DNA of 64,000 nucleotides from Bradyrhizobium sp. AUGA SZCCT0158 (GTDB lineage Bacteria > Pseudomonadota > Alphaproteobacteria > Rhizobiales > Xanthobacteraceae): positions 186,001-250,000 of the forward strand of contig NZ_JAFCME010000010.1 of assembly GCF_018130065.1 (NCBI RefSeq), in the 5' to 3' direction. This document shows positions 47,623 through 55,485 of this stretch, piece after piece. Positions within the stretch are counted from its first letter, which is position 1, and each line of letters opens with the position of its first letter. The notes beneath the pieces are model-generated. The model did no database searches. It was not told the DNA's origin and was given only the letters and a program-made list of their open reading frames with translations. Both the position numbers and the translations under genes were made by a program.

Positions 47623-48741
47623 ATGGCGAACGAATTTCTCGGAGAGAGGACAGTCGTCATCCACGCCCCAGCCGGTGCACGGTTTTGCACAACCCACGAA
47701 AGGCTTGTCCACCTTGAGATTGCCAAACGGATCGCCGCACTCAAGGGCGGTTGTTTTGGCGGTGAATTCGATCACGCCCGCGCCTACCGGAGCCAGCCTT
47801 ATCTGGTGCCGACCGACACCATCATCGGGATCGATCAGGCGCACGAGTTAGGCGTTTTCACCGAGCATGACCTGTTCGGCGGCGTTGTGCCTCATGCCTT
47901 TGTCGGCACGAAGGCGATTACCCATGGCCTGATCGAGGAGAATGCCACGGCGCCAACCGGCTGGTCGCACGATTTTGCGAAGATCGTCCGCGACATCGTC
48001 CCCCGGGGATATACGGCCTTCAGCCGCGACGACGCGCATCTCGCGGCGCACCGCTTGCTTCATGACCATCCCATCCGGATCAAACCAGTCAAGGCAACCG
48101 GTGGGCGGGGCCAGCTTGTCGTCGGGAATGTTGGTGAACTCGATTCGGCCCTGGAGCAAGTTGATCAAACGCAACTCACACAGTTCGGACTTGTCCTCGA
48201 AGAGAACCTTGGCGATCCCAAAACCTACAGCATCGGGCAAGTTCGGCTCGACGAGCTGGTCGCCAGCTACCACGGCACACAGAATCTGGTAAGCAACAAT
48301 TCGGGGCGAACCGCCTATGGCGGCTCCGATCTCACGGTCGTCCGTGGCGAGCTCGACAGCCTCATGACGCTCGATGGCCTGTCGGACGGCGAGCGCCTCG
48401 CCATTGCCCAGGCCCAGCGGTACGACGCAGCTGCGATGCGCTGTTTTCCAGGCATGATCGTCTCACGACGAAACTATGACGTCATTGAGGGAACCTCGGC
48501 CACGGGACGACGTTGCTCCGGTGTTCTTGAACAGTCATGGCGGATCGGCGGTGCAACGCCGGCCGAGATCACCGCGCTTGAGGTCTTGCGTGCCGATCCC
48601 GGCCTCCAGACCGTGCGGGTCTCGTCGGTGGAAGCTTACGGAACCAGTCCGGCGAAACCGGCCAACGCGATTGTCTATTTCGAGGGCGTCGATGAACGGC
48701 TGGGTCCAATGATCAAATACGCGCACGTAAAGCCTGCATGA
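47623..48741 (+). CDS. DUF3182 family protein
   Basis: 372-residue protein that I recognise as DUF3182-like. The segment HPIRIKPVKATGGRGQLVVG (about residues 152-171) resembles the glycine-rich loop of ATP-grasp enzymes, and GLVLEENLGDPKTYSIGQV adds acidic residues of the kind such enzymes use for metal, so an ATP-dependent ligase or kinase role is possible but unproven. The start MANEFLGERTVVIHAP was chosen from the promoter position; an in-frame ATG at 47551 exists. The stop overlaps the alpha/beta hydrolase start (ATGA), so the two form an operon under EcfG-type control. Confidence 0.7.
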   Translation: MANEFLGERTVVIHAPAGARFCTTHERLVHLEIAKRIAALKGGCFGGEFDHARAYRSQPYLVPTDTIIGIDQAHELGVFTEHDLFGGVVPHAFVGTKAITHGLIEENATAPTGWSHDFAKIVRDIVPRGYTAFSRDDAHLAAHRLLHDHPIRIKPVKATGGRGQLVVGNVGELDSALEQVDQTQLTQFGLVLEENLGDPKTYSIGQVRLDELVASYHGTQNLVSNNSGRTAYGGSDLTVVRGELDSLMTLDGLSDGERLAIAQAQRYDAAAMRCFPGMIVSRRNYDVIEGTSATGRRCSGVLEQSWRIGGATPAEITALEVLRADPGLQTVRVSSVEAYGTSPAKPANAIVYFEGVDERLGPMIKYAHVKPA

Positions 48742-49520
48742 ACCCGGAACAGACAGCCGTTACAATCGACGTCGACGATCAGCGTCTGGCCGGCACGTTG
48801 CTTACCCCCACAAGCTCGTTGCCGGGCGTGTTATTCGTCCACGGCTGGGGCGGCAGCCAGGAAACGGACCTGGTTCGCGCGCGCGAAATTGCCGCGCTCG
48901 GATGCGTCTGCCTGACCTTTGACCTTCGCGGCCATGCCGGAACCAAATCCCAATTCGAAAGTGTCACGCGCGAGCAAAACCTCCACGATCTCATTGCGGC
49001 CTATGACGCGCTGATGCGGCATCCAACGGTCGACCGGTCCTCGGTTGCCGTCGTTGGCAGCAGTTACGGCGCGTATCTGGCGGCGCTTCTAACCACGGCA
49101 AGGGCGGTGCGCTGGATGGCGCTTCGGGTGCCCGCCCTTTACAGGGATGACGAATGGGACGTGGCGAAGCGGCAACTCGACCGCGAAGTGCTTGCTGCAT
49201 ACCGGCGGAGCGCCGTCTCCGCGAAAGACAATCGGGCGCTTCGGGCGTGTGCGCAATTCGGCGGCGAGGTCCTGATCGTCGAGTCCGAGCACGATGACCT
49301 CATCCCCCATGAAACGATCATCAGCTACAGGTCGTCGTTCCGCAACGCCCATTCGCTTACCTACCGCACCATAGGCGGGGCCGATCACGGACTGTCGGAG
49401 GCGAAGCACCAACAGGCCTATACGTCGCTGCTCATCAAGTGGATGACCGAAATGGTGCTCGGATCCCGCGGCGCCGGACAATCGCGCGCAGCCAATACTC
49501 CGGCCCATGTCATCAGCTAG
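48738..49520 (+). CDS. alpha/beta hydrolase
   Basis: 260-residue serine hydrolase of the dienelactone-hydrolase/peptidase S9-like type. The oxyanion segment is LFVHGWGGSQE, the nucleophile elbow VVGSSYGAYLAALL (serine at about 108), the acid lies in IVESEHDDLIPHE and the histidine in IGGADHGLSE. Translationally coupled to the DUF3182 gene. No signal peptide. It likely acts with that protein on a cytoplasmic stress-related metabolite; substrate unknown. Confidence 0.88.
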   Translation: MNPEQTAVTIDVDDQRLAGTLLTPTSSLPGVLFVHGWGGSQETDLVRAREIAALGCVCLTFDLRGHAGTKSQFESVTREQNLHDLIAAYDALMRHPTVDRSSVAVVGSSYGAYLAALLTTARAVRWMALRVPALYRDDEWDVAKRQLDREVLAAYRRSAVSAKDNRALRACAQFGGEVLIVESEHDDLIPHETIISYRSSFRNAHSLTYRTIGGADHGLSEAKHQQAYTSLLIKWMTEMVLGSRGAGQSRAANTPAHVIS

Positions 49521-49578
49521 CGCCTGCAAGCCGAATGGCATCCGTATCGCCTTCAACGCCTGGCCTTTCCGATAGCAA

Positions 49579-49604
49579 GGAACGGAACTGCCGTCGGGGG
49601 CGTT
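49579..49604 (+). promoter_or_regulatory. EcfG (general stress) promoter
   Basis: GGAAC, 17-bp spacer, CGTT, exactly the EcfG consensus, 50 bp before the start of the 73-residue protein gene. It is the second full match within 2.1 kb. Confidence 0.75.
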
Positions 49605-49653
49605 ATTTCCATATCGATTTGGCTAGTGACGACGCGCTTTACGAGCAACACGA

Positions 49654-49875
49654 ATGTCTGATTCACATCACTACTTCCTGGCGCATGCGCGCGAAGCGAT
49701 CGGCAAGGCACGGCGGATGCCGCCCGGGCGCGTCAAGAAAAGACAGCGCACGGTGGCGCGCGTCTATCACTTGCTCGCCAAGGAAGCCGCCTATGTACCC
49801 AACATTCACCACATCGACGATTTCAGACAAGCACGTGAACTCGAACGGTCGAACCGCAAGGAATTCAGCAACTGA
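49654..49875 (+). CDS. small conserved-type hypothetical protein (EcfG-driven)
   Basis: 73 residues, very basic and His-rich (MSDSHHYFLAHAREAIGKAR, then MPPGRVKKRQRTVARVYHLLAKEAAYVPNIHHIDDFR in parts). It looks like a compact helical protein. No known domain was recognised. A strong EcfG-type promoter lies immediately upstream. The next small gene is 15 bp downstream, suggesting co-expression. Confidence 0.65.
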   Translation: MSDSHHYFLAHAREAIGKARRMPPGRVKKRQRTVARVYHLLAKEAAYVPNIHHIDDFRQARELERSNRKEFSN

Positions 49876-49890
49876 AAAACGGGTGCCCAC

Positions 49891-50103
49891 ATGCCGGAAA
49901 CCAAAACCAGTCGGCAGATCTACGATGAGAGCGTAAAAATTCGCCGGCAAGTCGATGACGGCCGGCCGAGGCAATCGGAGGACGACATTCAGCGGGAGCA
50001 ACTCGGACCGCGCGGGGTACCCGGACAGCCGGATCCCGCAATAATGGTCCCACAGCGCAGGAAGAAGACCCCGTCGGATTTCGATCCCGGCCATACGGCT
50101 TGA
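49891..50103 (+). CDS. small hydrophilic hypothetical protein
   Basis: 70 residues, charged and probably disordered (MPETKTSRQIYDESVKIRRQ, then VDDGRPRQSEDDIQREQLGP). Such compositions are frequent among stress-induced small proteins. It follows the 73-residue gene by 15 bp and probably shares its EcfG promoter. Function not known. Confidence 0.55.
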   Translation: MPETKTSRQIYDESVKIRRQVDDGRPRQSEDDIQREQLGPRGVPGQPDPAIMVPQRRKKTPSDFDPGHTA

Positions 50104-50189
50104 GGTCCACCAGCCCAACGCGTCAGACCACGCTGCCGGAAACTGCGGGGGCGCCGAAGCGCCCGCAATCAGACCGGACAGACCTTGGC

Positions 50190-51047
50190 CTAGATGAAAG
50201 GCTTGCCGCCCGTGACCGCGACGGTGGTTCCGGAGGTGAAGCTCGACAGCGGATCCGCCAGCATGACATAGGCCGTGGCCAGTTCGGCCGGCTGTGCCGC
50301 CCGTTGCAAGGGGACCTGCTTGCCGAAATTCTGCACGGAATCCTCCGGCAACGTCGAGGGAATTAAGGGCGTCCAGATCGGTCCCGGCGCAACGGCATTT
50401 GCGCGAATGCCCTTCGGCGCCAGCATCTGCGCAAGACCGCCGGTGAAATTCTGGATGGCGCCTTTGGTGGTGGCGTAGGCCAGCAGGATCGGATTGGGCA
50501 TATCCGCGTTGATCGATGCGGTGTTGATGACCGCACTGCCCGGCTTCATGTGCGGCACGGCGGCCTTCGTCAGATAGAACATCGCATGGATATTCACCTC
50601 GAAGGTCAGTTGCCATTCCTCGTCACTGATCTCGCCGATGTCCTTGAAAGCGGCCTGATGGGCCGCGTTGTTGACGAGGATGTCGACCCCGCCCAGTTCA
50701 TCGACGGCACGTTTGATGACGGAACGGCAATGCTCGGGACGGCGCAGGTCGCCGGCCACAAGGACGGCCTTGCGACCTTCTTTCTCGATCAGCGCCTTGA
50801 CCTCCTGCGCATCTTCTTCTTCGCTGAGGTAGGAAATCAGTACATCGGCGCCCTCCCGCGCGAAGGCGATCGCCACGGCGCGGCCGATGCCACTGTCGCC
50901 GCCGGTGATGACAGCCTTTCTGCCTTTCAGCTTGTCCGAGCCTCGGTAACTCTTCTCGCCGTGGTCCGGCCGCGGATCCATCTTGGCTGTTGAGCCAGGC
51001 ATCGGCTGTTTCTGTTTCGGATAAGGCGGCTTGGGATAGTCGGGCAT
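50190..51047 (-). CDS. SDR family oxidoreductase, YhdF/YghA-like
   Basis: 285-residue SDR with the N-terminal extension typical of YghA/YhdF proteins (MPDYPKPPYPKQKQPMPGST, then MDPRPDHGEKSYRGSDKLKG). Cofactor motif TGGDSGIGRAVAIAF, NNAAH, catalytic INTASIN and YATTK dyad. Start chosen by GGAG seven bases upstream; two earlier in-frame ATGs exist. Members are often part of general-stress regulons in alphaproteobacteria, fitting the neighbours, though only a degenerate EcfG match is seen upstream. Confidence 0.88.
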   Translation of the reverse strand: MPDYPKPPYPKQKQPMPGSTAKMDPRPDHGEKSYRGSDKLKGRKAVITGGDSGIGRAVAIAFAREGADVLISYLSEEEDAQEVKALIEKEGRKAVLVAGDLRRPEHCRSVIKRAVDELGGVDILVNNAAHQAAFKDIGEISDEEWQLTFEVNIHAMFYLTKAAVPHMKPGSAVINTASINADMPNPILLAYATTKGAIQNFTGGLAQMLAPKGIRANAVAPGPIWTPLIPSTLPEDSVQNFGKQVPLQRAAQPAELATAYVMLADPLSSFTSGTTVAVTGGKPFI

Positions 51048-51190
51048 GACCATTCTCCAGGGATGCGACACTCCAATCGCCTAATCGCCGGCCAGCGCAA
51101 GTGTTCCCTCCCCTTGGTGCGGAGCTCACCCTTCCTTCGCGGTTGCTTCGTCCTATATGAGAACCGCCCCACAACGGATGGATCGCCGGA

Positions 51191-51769
51191 TTGGCCGAGC
51201 AGCAGCTTCCACTTTTTGCGGACCAATCGCCCGCTCCGGAGGGCCTGCGCTACGCTACCGATTTCGTTTCGCCGGCGATCGAACGGGACTTGATAGCGCG
51301 CATCGCGCAGCTTCCGTTGCAGCCGTTCCAGTTCGGCCAGCACGAGGGCAAGCGGCGGGTGGCCTCATTCGGCTTCCGCTATGACTACACGTCGCGGCGG
51401 CTGCAGGACGCCGATCCGATTCCCGTATGGCTGGCGCCATTGATCGAGCGGGTCGCGACCTTCGGTGGCGCGGGCGTTCGAATAGCGCAAATCCTCTGCA
51501 CCGAATACGACACCGGCGTCGGCATCGGCTGGCACCGCGACAAACCGCATTTCGACCAGATATTCGGATTGTCGCTGGGCTCGCCCTGCAAGTTTCGATT
51601 TCGGCGGCCGGCAGGTGCCAAATGGAGCCGCTTCACGCTCGAGGCGGCGCCGCGGTCCATCTATCAGATGACCGGGGCCGCGAGATCAGTGTGGGAGCAC
51701 AGCATCCCGCCGGTGGAGGCGCTTCGCTATTCGATCACCTTCCGGAGCATGGCTGAGAGCTCGTCATGA
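51191..51769 (+). CDS. AlkB-like 2-oxoglutarate/Fe(II) dioxygenase
   Basis: 192-residue protein starting at TTG (no in-frame ATG upstream gives a better start). It has the facial triad H115-x-D117 in GIGWHRDKPHF and H170 in VWEHSIPP, and the 2-oxoglutarate-binding arginines in RYSITFR (179, 185). AlkB-type enzymes remove alkyl groups from nucleic acids by oxidation; this short form is closer to the ALKBH-type family of unknown substrate than to E. coli AlkB. It lies just upstream of the convergent peptidase gene. Confidence 0.87.
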   Translation: MAEQQLPLFADQSPAPEGLRYATDFVSPAIERDLIARIAQLPLQPFQFGQHEGKRRVASFGFRYDYTSRRLQDADPIPVWLAPLIERVATFGGAGVRIAQILCTEYDTGVGIGWHRDKPHFDQIFGLSLGSPCKFRFRRPAGAKWSRFTLEAAPRSIYQMTGAARSVWEHSIPPVEALRYSITFRSMAESSS

Positions 51770-51778
51770 TGGCTACCC

Positions 51779-52972
51779 TCACCGCATCGTCGCGAGCTGA
51801 ACTGCGAGCGCGCACGCCTTGTCGTACTCGTCGAGATTGATCCACTCGTCGATCGTGTGCGGCTCGTTCTGACCCGCGCCGAAGGTCACGGTCGGAACGC
51901 CGTGGCGGACCATCCAGTTGGCGTCCAGCCCGCCATTGGCGGCGCGGATCGTCGGCGTTGCGCCGATGCCGGACACGGCCTCGATCGCGCGCTTGACGAC
52001 GGGCAGGCTCTCTTTCATGCGGAACGGATAATAGTCGGTCTCGGCCTTGAACTTGACGCGGCCCGACTTGCCGTCGCTGTTCTTCACGCTCTTTGCGGCC
52101 TTCTCGAACGCCGCCTTGTAGGCTTTCGTGATCTCCCTGAAAAACTTGCTGTCATGGCTGCGGCTTTCGCCGCGCACGTGCACATAATCGGTGACGACAT
52201 TGGTGGCGTCGCCGGCCGGCCTTCCCTCGCCGCCGGTGACGGGGCCGACATTGCTGGTGCCCTGCAGCTTGCGCTTCACCACCTTGCCGAACCAGCCACC
52301 GGCCTTCACATCGGCGAGCGCCAGCGCCAGGATCATGGTCGAACTGATCCCGCGCTCCGGTGCGACGCCGGCGTGCGAGGCGCGGCCGAATATCTCGACC
52401 TGCCAGCGATCCGCGCCGACGGCGCCGATCGTGACGTTGGAGGCGGAGCCGCCGTCGTAATTGAACGCCATGACCGGCGAGCCGAGCTCGGCGGTCTTGA
52501 CGTGGCGCGCGCCATAGAGCCCGCTCTCCTCGCGCACGCAGAACAGCAGCGTGATCGGCGGATGATCGAGATTCTGCTTGGCAAGCTCGGCCGCCAGCGT
52601 GACGAGAACGCCGCAGCCGGCGCGGTTGTCGCCGCCGAGCGCGGTCTTCGCATCATTGACGATCTTGCGTCCCGCCAGTTTCGGTTTGGCTCCGGCGCAC
52701 AGCGGCACGGTGTCCATGTGGGTCATGAACATGATCCGCGGCTGGTTGTGCATCGCGCCGCGGCCGGGCAGATCGACAATGAGATTGCCGGTTTCCGTTG
52801 GCACGGGAATGCGGGTGTTGGCGTCATCGAGGCGGATCGCGCTCGCCGGCACGCCGCTTTCCTGCAGCGCCGCGCTGAGTTCGCGTCCGATCGCGGCCTC
52901 CTTTCCGGTCACGCCCTCGACGGCGAGGAAGCGCATGAGACGGTCGGTGGCGGTTTTGACGTCGACTTGCAT
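51779..52972 (-). CDS. M20/M42-type metallopeptidase (PepT-like)
   Basis: 397-residue zinc peptidase. Metal ligands are apparent in FMTHMDTVP (His, Asp), LGGDNRAGCG (bridging Asp), CVREESGLYGA (catalytic and metal Glu), NYDGG and the late EPHTIDEWI histidine. Resembles tripeptide aminopeptidase-like enzymes. The start MQVDVKTATDRLMRFLAVEG was chosen because the 134-codon extension overlaps the DUF454 gene in another frame and is not protein-like. It converges with the AlkB-like gene with 9 bp between stops. Confidence 0.87.
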   Translation of the reverse strand: MQVDVKTATDRLMRFLAVEGVTGKEAAIGRELSAALQESGVPASAIRLDDANTRIPVPTETGNLIVDLPGRGAMHNQPRIMFMTHMDTVPLCAGAKPKLAGRKIVNDAKTALGGDNRAGCGVLVTLAAELAKQNLDHPPITLLFCVREESGLYGARHVKTAELGSPVMAFNYDGGSASNVTIGAVGADRWQVEIFGRASHAGVAPERGISSTMILALALADVKAGGWFGKVVKRKLQGTSNVGPVTGGEGRPAGDATNVVTDYVHVRGESRSHDSKFFREITKAYKAAFEKAAKSVKNSDGKSGRVKFKAETDYYPFRMKESLPVVKRAIEAVSGIGATPTIRAANGGLDANWMVRHGVPTVTFGAGQNEPHTIDEWINLDEYDKACALAVQLATMR

Positions 52973-53093
52973 GGTGGGTTTCCTGATGAGGCGCTGCGGA
53001 CTCTCGCGAGCATCGTTCGAGATGGCCGGCTGCACAAGGCGACTTGGAATCAGGACTGGCATGCGGACGCCACTGTGCTCGTCGCGGCGATCG

Positions 53094-53471
53094 CTAGATC
53101 GAAGTGTCCTGCCGGGCCACCGCCGGACGCGAGACGACGTAGGCGGCGCAGGCCAGGAAACCCGCCGCCACGGCCAAAGCGAGCGGCACCGACGGCGCGA
53201 AGCTATAACAGAAGACAGCGAACCCGAACGCCATCCCCGCGCAAGCCATGATCTTGGCGGTGCGCGGGATGGCTCCGGCGGCGCGCCAATCCCGCAGCGG
53301 TTTTCCCAATGTCGGATGCTCGAGCAGCCAGGCCTCGAAACGGGGCGAGGAGCGCGCGAAACACGCCGCCGCAACGATCAGGAAAACCGCCCCCGGCATC
53401 AGCGGCATTACAAGGCCGATCACGCCGAGCGCGACCATCACCCAGCCCAGGCAAAAATAGATGATGCGCAT
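53094..53471 (-). CDS. YbaN family (DUF454) inner-membrane protein
   Basis: 125-residue membrane protein with two helix pairs: YFCLGWVMVALGVIGLVMPL, MPGAVFLIVAAACFA, then after PRFEAWLLEHPTLGKPLRDW a second hydrophobic part IMACAGMAFGFAVFCYSFA and ALAVAAGFLACAAYVVS. The central PTLG.P motif is the DUF454 hallmark. Function unknown. Same strand as the peptidase, 121 bp upstream. Confidence 0.85.
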   Translation of the reverse strand: MRIIYFCLGWVMVALGVIGLVMPLMPGAVFLIVAAACFARSSPRFEAWLLEHPTLGKPLRDWRAAGAIPRTAKIMACAGMAFGFAVFCYSFAPSVPLALAVAAGFLACAAYVVSRPAVARQDTSI

Positions 53472-53588
53472 CAGACCTGCCGCCCGCCCAGTTCTTCAAA
53501 TAAAGGATTGCTCTTCAATAGGATTGCTCGCTCCCGGCTGACGCCATGGCTTGCCGAGCCGGAGCTCGCCGCGTAACCGCGCTTTCGG

Positions 53589-53630
53589 GGCTTCGGCGCG
53601 GCAGCCTTCTCTCGCTTCGCGAGCGAAGGC
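53589..53630. repeat. repeat and hairpin at the 3' flank of tRNA-Gly
   Basis: A 21-bp word (53589-53609) recurs exactly at 56872-56892, next to tRNA-Tyr. Within it CAGCCTTC (53602-53609) pairs with GAAGGCTG (53625-53632), so the right arm overlaps the encoded CCA end of the tRNA. Confidence 0.65.
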
Positions 53631-53704
53631 TGGAGCGGGTGAAGGGAATCGAACCCTCGTATTCAGCTTGGAAGGCTGCTGCTCTACCATTGAGCTACAC
53701 CCGC
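53631..53704 (-). tRNA. tRNA-Gly (TCC anticodon)
   Basis: 74-nt cloverleaf on the minus strand: acceptor GCGGGTG/CACCCGC, D-arm GTAGCTCAATGGTAGAGC, anticodon arm CAGCCTTCCAAGCTG with TCC at 34-36, T-arm GGGTTCGATTCC, encoded CCA. Confidence 0.97.
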
Positions 53705-53858
53705 ATTGGGCGATCACCTAACACGCCATGCGGGCGGCCTCAACCACCCAGGGAACCGTCGATAAACTGCTGGGAAACCGGCAGGAAACTGCCAAACACG
53801 GCCCGGTTGCCTGACAAACAGGCCCGGTTCCGGCCGGAATCCGCGCCGCTCAGCCCCC

Positions 53859-53887
53859 TTAACAGCGACAGATTCGCTGCCTATACT
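53859..53887 (+). promoter_or_regulatory. sigma70-type promoter of the 14-codon ORF transcript
   Basis: TTAACA, 17-bp spacer, TATACT. The boxes are close to consensus, with a predicted start near 53894, 13 nt before the Shine-Dalgarno. Confidence 0.65.
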
Positions 53888-53921
53888 CTTATTTCCATCA
53901 ACAACGAAAGGAGGTGATCCA

Positions 53922-53966
53922 GTGTCTCTTACCAAGCGCTGTCACCTCGCTGGGATCGCCCGCTAG
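53922..53966 (+). CDS. 14-residue peptide MSLTKRCHLAGIAR with maximal Shine-Dalgarno
   Basis: GTG-started 15-codon ORF. Sixteen bases, AAAGGAGGTGATCCAG (53907-53922), are the perfect complement of the 16S rRNA 3' end (CTGGATCACCTCCTTT in this lineage), with seven bases between GGAGG and GTG. That exceeds any normal Shine-Dalgarno. The peptide is basic (K, two R, H) with one Cys. It could be a translated small peptide, a leader peptide, or a ribosome-binding decoy where translation itself matters more than the product. No homologue is recalled with confidence. Confidence 0.6.
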   Translation: MSLTKRCHLAGIAR

Positions 53967-54032
53967 GCTCTCGCGCTTAGAGGCTTGGCACGGGGCGCTC
54001 TCAGCCCTGGACCAGCGAGTTCAAAAGTTGGG

Positions 54033-54063
54033 GCGCGGCGGGAGCAATCCCGCCGCGCTTTTT
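54033..54063 (+). terminator. intrinsic terminator with GNRA loop
   Basis: An 11-bp perfect stem GCGCGGCGGGA/TCCCGCCGCGC with GCAA loop and TTTTT. It ends the short plus-strand transcript; no protein gene on this strand lies between the 14-codon ORF and this site. Confidence 0.92.
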
Positions 54064-54102
54064 GTTTGTGGGGGTGGAATTGCAACTCGCGACCAAAGCA
54101 AT

Positions 54103-54537
54103 TCATCTACACACGAGGAATTTTCGAAACACCCACCCCATCGGCCGGGAAGCGACATTCGAAATATAGGCCCACTGCTTTCCGTTCTCTGTGGTCTGGT
54201 CCGAAATCCGAATGCGTTCGCCGTTGGCGATTTTGCCGACGATCTTTCCGTTCGGTGACGTCCGGATGTTGAGCGGCGTTCCGGTCGGATCGGCGACGAC
54301 GCATGAATTGCGATCCTGGTCCGGTCCGGCCGACTGCAATTCCTGCCTAGTGCCCGAGAGCGCCTTTTCATCATTGCCGATGGTGCCGCCGGCATTGCCG
54401 GATTGTGCAAAGGCCGCCGCAACACAGCAGGCGCTCACGAACGTGCCAAGCAAGGCGATCTTCAGCACGGCACGTTTTGCGCCACAGTGAACGCTGCTCC
54501 CATCTCTTCCTCCATCGCTGGCGGCATTGTTCCGCAA
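54103..54537 (-). CDS. secreted SH3b-domain protein
   Basis: 144-residue exported protein. A signal peptide (VLKIALLGTFVSACCVAAAF, cleaved after FAQS-like residues at about 46) is followed by a bacterial SH3 domain: PTGTPLNIRTSPNGKIVGKI, then GERIRISDQTTENGKQWAYI and GWVFRKFLVC. The domain usually binds cell-wall or peptide ligands in the periplasm. The N-terminal 25 residues before the signal are long, so the true start may be internal. It converges with the 14-codon ORF transcript. Confidence 0.75.
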   Translation of the reverse strand: MRNNAASDGGRDGSSVHCGAKRAVLKIALLGTFVSACCVAAAFAQSGNAGGTIGNDEKALSGTRQELQSAGPDQDRNSCVVADPTGTPLNIRTSPNGKIVGKIANGERIRISDQTTENGKQWAYISNVASRPMGWVFRKFLVCR

Positions 54538-54653
54538 GCCCGGGACGAGAGCAATAGGGGCAGACTGTTCGATTCCGAGGTTCAGAAGTGGTTGAGCACC
54601 CCGTTCAGGGTGAGGTCGGCCATAAGGTTGGAGTTAGCTAACGCGAAGGCCGG

Positions 54654-54854
54654 TCAGAAGCCGCAGAGATTGACCGATCGCGGACGCGCGCCGCGGCGGC
54701 TTTCGACAATGTTCTCGCCGCCATTGGTGGCCGAGCTGCCGTAATAGCGGTGGTGGCCGGAGACATCGTGCCAGTCGCCGGGCTGCGTCGATGCCGGCGA
54801 CGCCGAATGGGACCGGGTGGCGTCACTGATGATCGAGGCTGGCTTGCGTTGCAT
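54654..54854 (-). CDS. small hydrophilic hypothetical protein
   Basis: 66 residues (MQRKPASIISDATRSHSASP then GDWHDVSGHHRYYGSSATNG). A GGAG sits seven bases before the ATG. Composition is low in hydrophobics and rich in Ser, His, Gly and Arg, suggesting an unstructured or nucleic-acid/metal-binding protein. No family recognised. It stands alone between the SH3 protein and the YCII gene. Confidence 0.45.
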   Translation of the reverse strand: MQRKPASIISDATRSHSASPASTQPGDWHDVSGHHRYYGSSATNGGENIVESRRGARPRSVNLCGF

Positions 54855-55072
54855 GACCGTCTCCGTGGATGATGCGCAGTTGCTGCGTTCTGTTCATCAG
54901 TCGTTAACTGGCCACCGCGCGTTCAAGCACCGCGCCCTATATCGTGTTTCCGGAATGTTTCGTGACCTGCCTCACCCGGCGACCATCTGACGCTTTGTTG
55001 AAACGGTCCTGTCGGGATAGGGCTTTACGTCCTCGCAGGCGTCCAATCCCGCCAAAGGCCAAGGAGATATCG

Positions 55073-55468
55073 ATGCTTTACGCCATTCTGGCCTATCACG
55101 TGGAAGCCGAGGTGCAGTCCTGGACGCCGGCGGAGGACGCCGCCCTGATGACCGAGTTGCTTGGAGTTCATGACCGGCTCAACGAACAGAAATTGTTGGG
55201 GCCGTCGGCGCGGCTGGGGGCGACGGGCAAGGCCCGCACCTTGCGCGGACCGGGCGCGGGGGTCGTGATCGACGGGCCGTTTGCCGAAACCAAGGAGCAG
55301 CTGCTGGGACTCTATGTCGTGAACTGCGCCGATGAGGACGCCGCGATCGCGGTGGCCCGCGACCTGCGCAAGGTCAATCCGACCGCGGTCTACGAGATCC
55401 GACCGATCGCCCTCTATCTTCCCGGAGAGCCGTTCCCGACCACGGAGACGCCGGGCCTTACCACCTAG
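55073..55468 (+). CDS. YCII-related domain protein
   Basis: 131-residue YciI-like/DGPF-type protein: MLYAILAYHVEAEVQSWTPA, then GPSARLGATGKARTLRGPGA and VIDGPFAETKEQLLGLYVVN, the DGPF-FAE-K signature. These proteins often sit beside ECF sigma factors; none is visible here. AAGGAGATATCG gives a clear ribosome site. Probably an enzyme-like small protein of unknown substrate. Confidence 0.88.
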   Translation: MLYAILAYHVEAEVQSWTPAEDAALMTELLGVHDRLNEQKLLGPSARLGATGKARTLRGPGAGVVIDGPFAETKEQLLGLYVVNCADEDAAIAVARDLRKVNPTAVYEIRPIALYLPGEPFPTTETPGLTT

Positions 55469-55485
55469 GGCTACGACGCTCAGGG

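Larger units (their letters stand above)
53894..54063 (+). ncRNA. predicted ~170-nt RNA with mutually exclusive hairpins around a short ORF
   Basis: From the promoter to the terminator the RNA contains three linked elements. Element 1 is the Shine-Dalgarno (GAGGTGA, 53911-53917). Element 2 is its complement inside the ORF (TCACCTC, 53942-53948). Element 3, CCAGCGAG (54012-54019), is a perfect complement of CTCGCTGG (53946-53953), which overlaps element 2. Pairing 1:2 hides the ribosome site; pairing 2:3 frees it. This is the layout of a translational switch or a dual-function small RNA. Ends are predictions. Confidence 0.55.

Noticed and set aside
51779..53374. Long (531-codon) version of the peptidase
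   Set aside because: The extra N-terminal 134 codons overlap the DUF454 gene, are Arg/Ser-rich and lack family similarity; the start at 52972 fits the family.
53907..53923. Reading the AAAGGAGGTGATCCAG sequence as the end of a 16S rRNA gene on the minus strand
   Set aside because: Only about 17 bases match; the preceding minus-strand sequence does not resemble the 16S helix 45 region, while promoter, GTG ORF and terminator are correctly arranged on the plus strand. Kept as an alternative in the finding.
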